From: Acidiferrobacteraceae bacterium
Lineage (GTDB): Bacteria > Pseudomonadota > Gammaproteobacteria > Acidiferrobacterales > JAJDNE01
DNA: 54,032 nucleotides
Direction: 5' to 3'
Assembly: GCA_037388825.1 (NCBI GenBank)
Contig: JARRJV010000002.1
Coordinates: forward strand, 1 to 54,032
Positions 7,590 through 15,618 of the stretch are shown piece by piece (position 1 is the first letter of the stretch; the number at the start of each line of letters is the position of its first letter). The position numbers were made by a program, and so were the translations under genes. Below the pieces are notes generated by a model. It saw only the letters and a list, made by a program, of their open reading frames with translations, was not told the origin of the DNA and ran no database searches.

Positions 7590-9184
7590 CGCTCGTTCAA
7601 CTCCCGAACGTACCGTTCCACCACGGCGTAGTCCTTGCGCGATGCCGCCCGCAGACCTGCGATTCCGCCCGCGGTCAGCGCCGAATGCCCCGGCGCTTTA
7701 CGGTTGTAGCCAAGCAATACGTGCCGGATTTCTGTTCGCACCGCCGGACTCACCGCCGGCGAGACCAGCCACGCCAGTCCAGGCATGGGCTCGCTGCGCG
7801 CAATCACGCGCATGCGATCGACGGCATAACGGCGCTTCAGGCTTTCGCTGTGCAGGGCCATGGTGCCGGTTCCGGCGGCGTCAATTTCTCCGCGTCGCAG
7901 TCGCGCGACCACGTCAGAGACCGGCCCGGGCCGGGAAACATCCTCGTATTTCCCTTGCAGGCCTGCGCGCCTGAGCAAAACGTGGGGCACCATAGAGGCA
8001 AAGAAGGCGGTCGCACTGCCCCCGAAAGCGATCCGTTTACCGCGCAGATCAGACAGCGCCTGCAAGGAGCTGTCTTCCCGCACAAGAATAATGCTGCGCA
8101 TTCCTTCCGGGGACATTACCGGAACCTGCTGCGCAATGATCGAATAGCCTTTCCTGGCCAGATTAATGGCCTGCAGCGGGTTCGCGTTCACGAGCGCCGG
8201 GCGCTTTTCGCTGTAGACGGCCCGTTCGAACGCCGACATCGTCGGATAAGTGTGCAGGGAAACGTCGATCTCCAGGCGTTGTTTGAAATAGGTCGCGAGC
8301 GGCTGCATTTGCCGCGCGGTGTCCGTGGCATTCAGCCTGGGGATGACGTGAAACTCCATCCGGCTGACCCGGTCTCGGCGCCGGACTCCGAGCGCGCGCA
8401 GGTGGCGAGTATCGGAGACCGAATTCGGCCGGAATCCATCAATATCCAGATCAGACAGCAGCTTCCGGCCGGTCGGGTCTTTGGGCAGGTCGAGAAGAGC
8501 GGTCTGCACCCGGCGCCTTTCGTCCTGTTGGATCGACGGGTTGGCAGCAATCGCATGCGAAGGGGCCCCACCAGATCGGTACAGGATGCGGAGCTGGTCG
8601 CGGACCGCGTCAGGAAGCACCGTGAACGAGCGCTGCACGCCTCCTCCGGCAATGAACTGACCCTGGGCGACCGCCCGATATACGGACTCATGGGTGCCGA
8701 GGAAAGCGACGCGATAATCAATATGTAGTCTTTTCAGCTTGGCCCGATTGAGCAGGGTGGCCCCGAAGGCATGGGGGGCGGGGAAGGCGATGATGCTGTT
8801 GCGCAAGGCCTCAAGTTTGCGTGGGCCATCACGTCGTACCACCAGGACGCTGTGCAGATCCGGTTTCCTGCGCACGAGGATGCGGTACCCCGGCTTTTCA
8901 TGGGCAACCTGGTACAGGATCGCGTTCATGTAAACGTAGTCGTACTTGCCTTCCAGTACCCGTCGTTCGAATTCTGGAATATTCGGGGCGGTGACGAAAT
9001 GGAAGCGGATACCCGTGCGGTCGGACAGGGCATCGAGCAGGGGTTGCCCGTGGGTCGCCAGACGCGTTGGAGCCTGCTGGGGGACAACCGCAAAGGTACG
9101 CTCCGACGCGGCCTGCGCGTGGGGAAGCACTCCTGCGACGGACAGCAAATACACTGCCAGTGCGCTTAGCAGCGACCTGGGCAT
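7586..9184 (-). CDS. Tandem PhnD-like periplasmic substrate-binding protein
   Basis: A 532-residue secreted protein: signal peptide MPRSLLSALAVYLLSVAGVLPHAQA, then two successive PhnD-type binding domains at about 30-265 and 290-530. Each repeats the same pattern: a start like FAVVPQ or FHVIPR, PLLDALSDRTG or PLATYFKQRL, a YDYVYMN or RPALVNANP segment, then a second-lobe LRNSIIAFP or LRGKRIAFGG. PhnD proteins normally feed phosphate, phosphite or phosphonate ABC importers, but no permease or ATPase lies nearby. Instead the gene is coupled to a GGDEF-EAL receptor, so I infer a sensory rather than a transport role. The ligand is unknown. A TTG 12 bases upstream is rejected because the ribosome-binding site covers it. 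Confidence 0.88.
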   Translation of the reverse strand: MPRSLLSALAVYLLSVAGVLPHAQAASERTFAVVPQQAPTRLATHGQPLLDALSDRTGIRFHFVTAPNIPEFERRVLEGKYDYVYMNAILYQVAHEKPGYRILVRRKPDLHSVLVVRRDGPRKLEALRNSIIAFPAPHAFGATLLNRAKLKRLHIDYRVAFLGTHESVYRAVAQGQFIAGGGVQRSFTVLPDAVRDQLRILYRSGGAPSHAIAANPSIQQDERRRVQTALLDLPKDPTGRKLLSDLDIDGFRPNSVSDTRHLRALGVRRRDRVSRMEFHVIPRLNATDTARQMQPLATYFKQRLEIDVSLHTYPTMSAFERAVYSEKRPALVNANPLQAINLARKGYSIIAQQVPVMSPEGMRSIILVREDSSLQALSDLRGKRIAFGGSATAFFASMVPHVLLRRAGLQGKYEDVSRPGPVSDVVARLRRGEIDAAGTGTMALHSESLKRRYAVDRMRVIARSEPMPGLAWLVSPAVSPAVRTEIRHVLLGYNRKAPGHSALTAGGIAGLRAASRKDYAVVERYVRELNER

Positions 9185-9187
9185 GTT

Positions 9188-9194
9188 CCTCCTC
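9188..9194 (-). promoter_or_regulatory. Strong ribosome-binding site that fixes the PhnD-like start
   Basis: On the minus strand GAGGAGG sits three bases before the ATG at 9184. A longer frame starting with TTG at 9196 would have the site inside its coding sequence. A TACAAT -10-like hexamer lies further upstream in the same gap, but without a convincing -35. Confidence 0.75.
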
Positions 9195-9310
9195 AATCCA
9201 GCCTGGTCCCCGTGATTGTAGTTTTGTTTCAGGGCTGTAGGGGCGGGAACGGCTGTCAGGTCTTCAAGCCTAGCACAAATTTAACGCTTCGATCCCTAAG
9301 TGACTGAATC

Positions 9311-9329
9311 GAAAACAGTAGCGGTACTG
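9311..9329 (-). terminator. Possible weak terminator after speE
   Basis: On the minus strand, CAGTA-CCGC-TACTG forms a 5-bp stem followed by TTTTC. It lies six bases beyond the speE stop, where a terminator is expected, but the stem is short and not GC-rich. Confidence 0.4.
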
Positions 9330-9334
9330 GTGCT

Positions 9335-10204
9335 CTAGGGGAGACCGAGGTGCTTTCGGAGGAAGGGAGGAAGGGCCATGGCGCCCTGATGCAAGGCGCT
9401 GCTGTAGTACTGGGTCTGCACTCCGGAATCCTGGGTTTGCGTGCGGCGGAAATCGGTGGGATTCACCGATTTGCTCGCCAGCGTCACGGTCCACCAGCCT
9501 GAGGGATAAGTGCTTTGCGGAAAATGCAGGGTGGCCAGGTGGGGGAATCCGGCGGCATCCATGGCGGAGCGCATATCCTTAATGATGTCGCGATGGAACA
9601 GGGGTGACTCGCTTTGCGCCGCCAGCACGCCGTCCGGGCCCAGGGCCTGCAGGCAGTTTCGGTAGAATGACTCGGTAAACAGGCCCGTTGCAGGTCCCAC
9701 CGGGTCCGTGGAGTCGATCAGGATGACATCGTAGGATCCCGCTCCGGCCTCGGCGATCCATTTGATGCCATCGACGAAGTTAAGGCTGGCGCGAGGGTCG
9801 TTGTTCGAGGCGCACAGTTCGGGAAAATACTTTTCCGCTGCCCGCGTTACCTGTTCATCCAGTTCCACCAGCTCGGCCCGCTCCACACCCGGATGCTTCA
9901 GGGTCTCCAGCAGGCAGCCACAGTCGCCGCCACCAATGATCAGTACCTTTTTCGGTGCCGGGTGGGTGAACAGCGCCGGATGCACGAGCATCTCGTGGTA
10001 GATGAAGTTGTCCCGGCCGGTCAGCATCACCAGGCCATCCAGGGTCATCAGCCGGCCGTATTTCTCGGTCTCGTAGATCTCCAGGTGCTGATACGGGGTC
10101 TGCTCGTCATGGATCTTGCTCCTGATCTGGAGAGACAGGGCGGAGCCACCTTCGCGGCAGATCTCGGTATACCAGGAATCAGGAGTGATCTTCTCTGTAC
10201 CCAT
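9335..10204 (-). CDS. speE: Polyamine aminopropyltransferase (spermidine synthase)
   Basis: 289 residues from the ATG at 10204 (MGTEKITPDSWYTEICREG). The beta-hairpin substrate region (YQHLEIYETEKYGRLMTLDGLVMLTGRDNFIYHEML) leads into the Rossmann methyltransferase-like core. The nucleotide-loop motif is GGGDCGCL, a variant of the usual GGGDGGVL. The catalytic aspartate region IDSTDPVGPATGLF is intact. It transfers aminopropyl from decarboxylated S-adenosylmethionine to putrescine. It is divergent from speA, so polyamine genes are grouped here; speB and speD are not in the window. A longer in-frame start at 10264 is possible but lacks conservation. Confidence 0.93.
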   Translation of the reverse strand: MGTEKITPDSWYTEICREGGSALSLQIRSKIHDEQTPYQHLEIYETEKYGRLMTLDGLVMLTGRDNFIYHEMLVHPALFTHPAPKKVLIIGGGDCGCLLETLKHPGVERAELVELDEQVTRAAEKYFPELCASNNDPRASLNFVDGIKWIAEAGAGSYDVILIDSTDPVGPATGLFTESFYRNCLQALGPDGVLAAQSESPLFHRDIIKDMRSAMDAAGFPHLATLHFPQSTYPSGWWTVTLASKSVNPTDFRRTQTQDSGVQTQYYSSALHQGAMALPPFLRKHLGLP

Positions 10205-10229
10205 TGCGCTGCGAGTCGTGGGTGAATCA

Positions 10230-10246
10230 GCCGGCACCATACCGGC
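10230..10246. promoter_or_regulatory. Inverted repeat in the speE-speA divergent region
   Basis: GCCGG-N7-CCGGC lies 26-42 bases upstream of the speE ATG, in the 122-base gap shared with speA. It could be an operator or a leader hairpin for speE. Nothing shows which. Confidence 0.3.
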
Positions 10247-10257
10247 GGGGGAATCCG

Positions 10258-10286
10258 GTGACAAGCGCCCGGTTTCCTGTTATCTA
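10258..10286 (+). promoter_or_regulatory. Possible sigma-70 promoter for speA
   Basis: GTGACA (five of six bases of TTGACA) is followed after 17 bases by TATCTA, a weak -10. Spacing and position, about 40 bases before the GTG start, fit, but the -10 match is poor. Confidence 0.28.
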
Positions 10287-10326
10287 GTGCCCAGAATCCA
10301 ATCCCGGCCGAGAAGACGGAATTCCC

Positions 10327-12216
10327 GTGAGTGACTGGACTATCGACGACGCACGCGCCGTTTACAACATTGCCTGGTGGAGTGGCGGCTACTTTGACGT
10401 CGGCGCCAAAGGGCATCTGACGGCATTTCCGGACGGCGAACGGGACGGTCCCTCCCTGGACTTGTTCGCGCTGACCGATGAACTCCGTGAAGCGGGTCTT
10501 TCCTTGCCCGTGCTCGTGCGATTCTCCGGAATCCTTCGCCACCGCGTCCGTACCCTGGCCGCCGCCTTCGATCGGGCGGGCGAGGAGTACGGGTATCGGG
10601 GCCGCTACACCGCCGTCTATCCGATCAAGGTGAACCAGCAGCACAGTGTGGTCGAAGAGATTCTCAACCATGGCGGAAACCGCGTGGGGCTGGAGGCCGG
10701 GAGCAAGCCCGAGCTGCTTGCGGTACTGGGACAGGCGCCCCAGGACGGGGGCTTGATTGTGTGCAACGGCTACAAGGATCGTGAATATCTGCGGCTTGCC
10801 CTCATTGGGCGTGCCCTGGGTCATCGCATCCATGTCGTCATCGAGAAGCTGTCGGAACTCGAGCTGCTGCTAAGCGAGGCGGATAAGATGAAGGTCGAAC
10901 CGCTGATCGGCGTACGTGTTCGACTCGCTTCCCTCGGCGTCGGCAAATGGCAAAACACCGGCGGCGAGAAATCCAAGTTTGGCCTGCAGGCTGCCGATGT
11001 ACTTCGGGTGATCGAGCGTCTGCGCAGCGTCGGACGCCTGGATTGCCTGCAAATGCTGCATTTCCATATGGGATCGCAGATCTCCAATATTCGCGACATT
11101 CAGAACGGTGCGCGGGAGGGTGCCCGGTTCTTTGCCGAACTTCATGCCCAGGGTGCGCAGATCTCGTGCGTCAATGTCGGCGGGGGACTGGGTGTGGACT
11201 ATGAGGGCACGCGCTCGCGTAGCCACTGCTCCATCAACTACTCCGTCGGTGAGTATGCCGCCAATATCGTTCGCGCCCTGGCCGAGGTCTGTGCCAAACA
11301 CGAGTTGCCCCATCCGGATCTGGTCACGGAATCGGGTCGCGCGATGACTGCGCACCACGCGCTGCTGATCACGAATGTACTGGAGATCGAATCAGCCCCT
11401 GGCGGTTCCCCAGGGGAACCGGTTGGTGAGGACGAGCCCGTGGTATTGCAGGAAATGTGGGCCAGTCTCGACGGCGTCACGGCCCGCTCCGCCGTCGAGG
11501 CCTACCACGATGCCACCTACCGGGTCGTGGAAGCACGGAGCATGTTCAATCACGGCATGTTGTCACTGGCGCAGCGCGCGCGGGCGGAACAGATCTATCT
11601 GGCATTGTGCCAGCAGGTACGCAAGCTGCTGCGCCCGCAGACACGCTCCCACCGCGAGTTGCTCGACGAATTGAATGAAAAACTTGCCGACAAGTACTTC
11701 TGCAATTTTTCCGTGTTTCAGTCGATGCCCGATGCATGGGCCATCAACCAGGTGTTTCCGGTGGTGCCATTGAACCGTCTTGACGAACGACCGACACGTC
11801 GCGGCGTGCTCGAGGATATCACCTGCGACTCCGACGGCCGGCTGGATCTGTACCCGGATGCCGAGGGCGTGGAGACAACCCTTCCCTTGCACGAACTGCG
11901 ACCCGATCAGCCCTACCTGCTGGGCATCTTCATGGTCGGTGCCTACCAGGAAATTCTCGGCGACATGCACAATCTGTTTGGCGATACCGATTCGGTGCAT
12001 GTCGAGATCCGTGACGACGGAAGCCACCAGCTGACGCAGGTTCGCAAGGGCGATGATGTGGATACGGTACTGCGCTATGTACATTTCGATCCGGAATCCC
12101 TGCTTGCCCGCTTCGACGAAAAGGTCGCGCGCGCGTCGCTGGATGATGCGACCCGCCGTGCCTATCGCAATGAGTTGTCCGAGGGCCTGAAGGGCTACAC
12201 TTACCTCGAAGACTGA
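10327..12216 (+). CDS. speA: Biosynthetic arginine decarboxylase
   Basis: A 629-residue fold-III PLP decarboxylase starting at GTG 10327 (MSDWTIDDARAVYNIAWW). The PLP lysine is Lys101 in YPIKVNQQH. Other family motifs are LHFHMGSQ, NVGGGLGVDYEG and ESGRA. The probable catalytic cysteine is Cys500 in DITCDSDGRLD, followed by the closing LFMVGAYQE-type segment. SpeA converts arginine to agmatine, the first step of one putrescine route, and SpeE across the gap makes spermidine. Length is close to the E. coli enzyme (658). Confidence 0.97.
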   Translation: MSDWTIDDARAVYNIAWWSGGYFDVGAKGHLTAFPDGERDGPSLDLFALTDELREAGLSLPVLVRFSGILRHRVRTLAAAFDRAGEEYGYRGRYTAVYPIKVNQQHSVVEEILNHGGNRVGLEAGSKPELLAVLGQAPQDGGLIVCNGYKDREYLRLALIGRALGHRIHVVIEKLSELELLLSEADKMKVEPLIGVRVRLASLGVGKWQNTGGEKSKFGLQAADVLRVIERLRSVGRLDCLQMLHFHMGSQISNIRDIQNGAREGARFFAELHAQGAQISCVNVGGGLGVDYEGTRSRSHCSINYSVGEYAANIVRALAEVCAKHELPHPDLVTESGRAMTAHHALLITNVLEIESAPGGSPGEPVGEDEPVVLQEMWASLDGVTARSAVEAYHDATYRVVEARSMFNHGMLSLAQRARAEQIYLALCQQVRKLLRPQTRSHRELLDELNEKLADKYFCNFSVFQSMPDAWAINQVFPVVPLNRLDERPTRRGVLEDITCDSDGRLDLYPDAEGVETTLPLHELRPDQPYLLGIFMVGAYQEILGDMHNLFGDTDSVHVEIRDDGSHQLTQVRKGDDVDTVLRYVHFDPESLLARFDEKVARASLDDATRRAYRNELSEGLKGYTYLED

Positions 12217-12229
12217 CCGAGGAAACCAC

Positions 12230-13111
12230 ATGAAAGCCGCCGTGATTGGACTTGGCGCCATGGGTACACCGATGGCGCGCAATCTGCACGATGCCGGTTA
12301 TCTGGCCGGCGTCTGGAACCGCACCCGCGAAAAGGCCGAGGCCCTTGCCGCCGAAACCGGAGTCGGGAGATTCGATTCCGTGGCTGAGCTCGCCTCGCAA
12401 GCCGATCTGCTGCTGATCTCCGTCAGTGATGATGCAGCCCTGCGCGAGGTGGTCGATGCAGCAGCGCCACATTTGCTGCCGGGCGCCGTGGTCGTCGACA
12501 CGTCCACCGTGTCGGTCTCCCTGTCCCGGGAAATCTCCCGTGAACTGGCCCGATTTGGGGTCCAGTTTCTCGACGCCCCGGTTTCCGGTGGCGTCGAAGG
12601 CGCGCGCCAGGCGAGCCTGGTCATGATGGTGGGTGGACCCGAGGCGGAGCTTGAGCGCGTCCGCCCCGCCCTGCAGGCCCTGGCTCGCCGGATTGAGTAC
12701 CTGGGTCCGGCCGGAAGCGGCCAGGCGGCCAAGGCGGTCAACCAGTTGATGGCCGCCGGAATCAACCAGGCCGTGTCCGAGGCCCTGGCCTTCGGTGAGG
12801 CGCTGGACCTGCCCATGGATCGGCTGGTGGATCTCCTGGGGGAGGGCGCGGCCGGCAGCTGGTTACTGAGGCACCGCGGTCGCTCCATGCTGCAGGAAGA
12901 GTTCGCCCCCGGATTCCGAATGGCGCTGCATGAAAAGGACCTCCGCTTGTGCCGCGACCTGGGTAGCGCCCTGGGCGTTCACCTTCCTATGGTTGAGATG
13001 ACCCTGGTGCATTACCGGCTGTTGCGAGAGGCGGGTCACGGCGATGATGATATGAGCGCCCTGATTCGACAGAAACGCGCCCTGTTCGAAAAGGACACGC
13101 CCGGGAACTAG
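12230..13111 (+). CDS. NAD(P)-dependent beta-hydroxyacid dehydrogenase (3-hydroxyisobutyrate/tartronate-semialdehyde type)
   Basis: 293 residues with the dinucleotide motif GLGAMG at 7-12, the substrate-binding signature DAPVSGGVEGA (115-125) and the catalytic lysine Lys168 in GSGQAAKAVNQLM. These define the beta-hydroxyacid dehydrogenase superfamily, which includes GarR, 3-hydroxyisobutyrate dehydrogenase and glyoxylate reductases. The exact substrate cannot be told. It starts 14 bases after the speA stop and probably shares its transcript. Its TAG stop overlaps the stop of the convergent SPOR gene by 4 bases. Confidence 0.92.
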   Translation: MKAAVIGLGAMGTPMARNLHDAGYLAGVWNRTREKAEALAAETGVGRFDSVAELASQADLLLISVSDDAALREVVDAAAPHLLPGAVVVDTSTVSVSLSREISRELARFGVQFLDAPVSGGVEGARQASLVMMVGGPEAELERVRPALQALARRIEYLGPAGSGQAAKAVNQLMAAGINQAVSEALAFGEALDLPMDRLVDLLGEGAAGSWLLRHRGRSMLQEEFAPGFRMALHEKDLRLCRDLGSALGVHLPMVEMTLVHYRLLREAGHGDDDMSALIRQKRALFEKDTPGN

Positions 13112-13716
13112 CCTTCCTTCTTGAGTCGCAAACGAAGGGCGTGAATACCAAGCTCGGAAAGCTTGCGATTCACGGCATCGGCGGAGGCGGCATCACCGTA
13201 CGGTCCCAGGCGCACACGGTAGAACGTCCCCTTGTTCCCTACAGTCACCTTCTGGATGACGGATACCAGTCCATTGATCGCCAGGCGTGCCTTCAGTTTG
13301 TCGGCCTGCTGAAAATTGTTGTACGACGCAGCCTGCAGGATATAGCGCGAACCCTTCTCCGGGTTGTGGCGCAGATCTTCCCATTCCCGGTCGGGGATGA
13401 CGGTCTCGGTTTCCGGAAGGATCGTGTAGAAATCAAAGGTCGTCTTGGGAGGGGTGGCAGGCGCTGTGTGGTGCGCGACCCGTTTTCGCGGCGGAGGCGT
13501 AGGTCGCGAGAACAGGTTATACAAACCGGTCCCGGGCGTGCGTGCTCGTTGCACGGCCCACTGGACCGACACGGCAACCACGATTCCGATGGACAGGCCC
13601 AATACCAGCAGACTCCAGTTTGGCAGTTTGCGTTTCCCGCTACGGCGCGCGGTCTTCCGGCGGCCGCTTGTGGACGTACGACGTACGTTCTTCTTCTTGC
13701 GTCGGGTCGCCGCCAT
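13108..13716 (-). CDS. SPOR-domain membrane protein (FtsN-like)
   Basis: 202 residues: a very basic cytoplasmic N-terminus (about 30 residues rich in Arg/Lys), a single membrane segment (about 34-54), a proline-rich periplasmic linker, and a C-terminal SPOR domain (about 121-198, GSRYILQAASYNNFQQADKLKARL... YRVRLGPYG). SPOR domains bind denuded peptidoglycan at division sites. It begins two bases after the argS stop, so the two are coupled, as in other gammaproteobacteria. It is shorter than E. coli FtsN and lacks the FtsN essential motif that I would recognise, so I keep the name general. Confidence 0.9.
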   Translation of the reverse strand: MAATRRKKKNVRRTSTSGRRKTARRSGKRKLPNWSLLVLGLSIGIVVAVSVQWAVQRARTPGTGLYNLFSRPTPPPRKRVAHHTAPATPPKTTFDFYTILPETETVIPDREWEDLRHNPEKGSRYILQAASYNNFQQADKLKARLAINGLVSVIQKVTVGNKGTFYRVRLGPYGDAASADAVNRKLSELGIHALRLRLKKEG

Positions 13717-13718
13717 TC

Positions 13719-15479
13719 CTACATCGCCTCGGGGGCGGAAACGCCCAGCAGGGCCAGGCCATTGGCGATGACCTGCCGTGTTGCGTTGATCAGGTTCAGG
13801 CGCGCATTTCGCAGGGATTCATCGTCGGCCAGGAAAGTGTGGGCGTTATAATAGGTATGGAAGCGGTTCGCCAGTTCGCGCAGGAAGTGGGCAAGCTGGT
13901 GTGGTTCGTGACGCAAGGCCGATTGCTCCACCAGCTCGGGGTACTGTTGCAGCATGTTCAGCAGTTCGCCCTCGTGATCTTCGGTCAAGCGTGCGAGATT
14001 GGCATTTCCGTCGTCCACATCGTGACTCATCCCCTTTTCCTGCATCTGCCGGAATACACTGTGGATCCGCGCGTGGGCGTACTGGATGTAATAGACCGGG
14101 TTGTCGTTTGACTGCGACTTTGCGAGGTCCAGATCGAAATCGAGGTGCTGTTCGCTCTTGCGCATCACATAGAAGAAACGTGCGGCGTCGTTGCCCACCT
14201 CGTGGCGCAGTTCGCGCAGGGTAACGAATTCGCCGCTACGCGTGGACATTTGCACTTTTTCACCACCCCGGTAGAGAACGGCAAACTGAACCAGCAGGAC
14301 GTCAAGCCGCGCCGGGTCCTCGTCCATGGCTGCCAGCGCGGCCTTGACCCGCGGTACATAGCCATGATGGTCCGCCCCCCAGATGTCGAGCAGACGGGCG
14401 AAGCCGCGATCCAGCTTGTCCATGTGATAGGCGATATCCGCGGCAAAGTAGGTGTGTTGGCCGTTGTCCCGAACAATTACCCGGTCCTTCTCATCGCCAA
14501 AATCGGTCGATCGGAACCACAAGGCCCCGTTCTTCTCGTAGGCATGGCCGGACTTGCGCAGGCGTTCGAGCGCACGTTCTACGGCGCCGGATTCCACCAG
14601 ACTGTGCTCGGAGAACCACTCGTCGTAGGTCACGCCGAATTCCTCGAGATCGCGGCGAATGTCCTCCAGAATGGCATTGAGTCCGGTACGGTGCACGGTT
14701 CGGTAGGCGTCCTCTCCGAGCAGGGTCCGCATCCGTGCAACCAGTGCGTCAATGTGTACTTCCTTGTCGCCGCCAGCAGGCGCATCCGCCGGGAGATCCT
14801 CGAAAACGTCCCCGATGCCGTGGCGCAGGGTATCGCCTTGTTCCCGGTGCACAGTGGCGGCGATGTCCCATACGTAGTCGCCGCGGTATCCGTTGCTGGG
14901 GAATGGCACCTCCTCGCCGCAAAGGTCGAGGTAGCGGAGCCAGACGCTGACAGCGAGGATGTCCATCTGGCGTCCGGCGTCGTTGACATAATATTCCCGG
15001 TGCACACTGAATCCCGCCGCCTCCAGCAGGGTGGCAACGGTGGCCCCGTAGGCGGCGCCACGGCCGTGTCCGACGTGCAGCGGACCAGTGGGATTGGCAG
15101 AAACGAACTCCACCTGCACGGTCTTGCCTTTCCCGGCCTCACTACGGCCAAAGGCCGTTCCTGCATCCAGGATTTGTGGCACTACGGCAAACACCGCATC
15201 GGCGCGCAGGAAGAAATTGATGAATCCGGGACCGGCGATCTCGGTTCGGACAACGTCGTCGGATGAGGGAAGGGCCTTGACGATCGCCTCCGCGAGCGCG
15301 CGCGGTTTCAGTTTCGCCTTCTTGGCCAGCACCAGGGCGATATTGCTGGCGAGATCGCCATGTTCCTTTTGTCTCGCCCGGTCGACGATGATCGGCGCAT
15401 CGATGCTGTCCGGGAGAATACCCCCGGCCTGCAAGCCGAGGATTGCCTGGTGCAAAAGATGCTGGATTTTTTCCTTCAC
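13719..15479 (-). CDS. argS: Arginyl-tRNA synthetase
   Basis: A 586-residue class I synthetase starting at GTG 15479 ([17 protein letters not shown]). It has the ArgRS N-terminal Add-1 domain, the HIGH motif HVGH at 135-138 ([14 protein letters not shown]), the KMSKS-region equivalent [16 protein letters not shown], and the DALR anticodon-binding C-terminus ([15 protein letters not shown] onward). It charges tRNA-Arg. The 140-base gap upstream probably holds its promoter, but I see no strong hexamers. Confidence 0.97.
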   Translation of the reverse strand: MKEKIQHLLHQAILGLQAGGILPDSIDAPIIVDRARQKEHGDLASNIALVLAKKAKLKPRALAEAIVKALPSSDDVVRTEIAGPGFINFFLRADAVFAVVPQILDAGTAFGRSEAGKGKTVQVEFVSANPTGPLHVGHGRGAAYGATVATLLEAAGFSVHREYYVNDAGRQMDILAVSVWLRYLDLCGEEVPFPSNGYRGDYVWDIAATVHREQGDTLRHGIGDVFEDLPADAPAGGDKEVHIDALVARMRTLLGEDAYRTVHRTGLNAILEDIRRDLEEFGVTYDEWFSEHSLVESGAVERALERLRKSGHAYEKNGALWFRSTDFGDEKDRVIVRDNGQHTYFAADIAYHMDKLDRGFARLLDIWGADHHGYVPRVKAALAAMDEDPARLDVLLVQFAVLYRGGEKVQMSTRSGEFVTLRELRHEVGNDAARFFYVMRKSEQHLDFDLDLAKSQSNDNPVYYIQYAHARIHSVFRQMQEKGMSHDVDDGNANLARLTEDHEGELLNMLQQYPELVEQSALRHEPHQLAHFLRELANRFHTYYNAHTFLADDESLRNARLNLINATRQVIANGLALLGVSAPEAM

Positions 15480-15618
15480 GCGAAATCTTCTGGCGATTGG
15501 AGTTGGATGCGGATTCTACCGGTGTGTGGCCGCGCCGAGAAGCCCGACCTAGTCGGATTTGCGTTCTTGTGGCGCGTCGCAGCGCCGGACGTAATAACGA
15601 CTCACCGGATCGTCCAGG

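Noticed and set aside
9185-9196. TTG start giving four more residues to the PhnD-like protein
   Set aside because: The GAGGAGG ribosome-binding site would then be inside the coding sequence.
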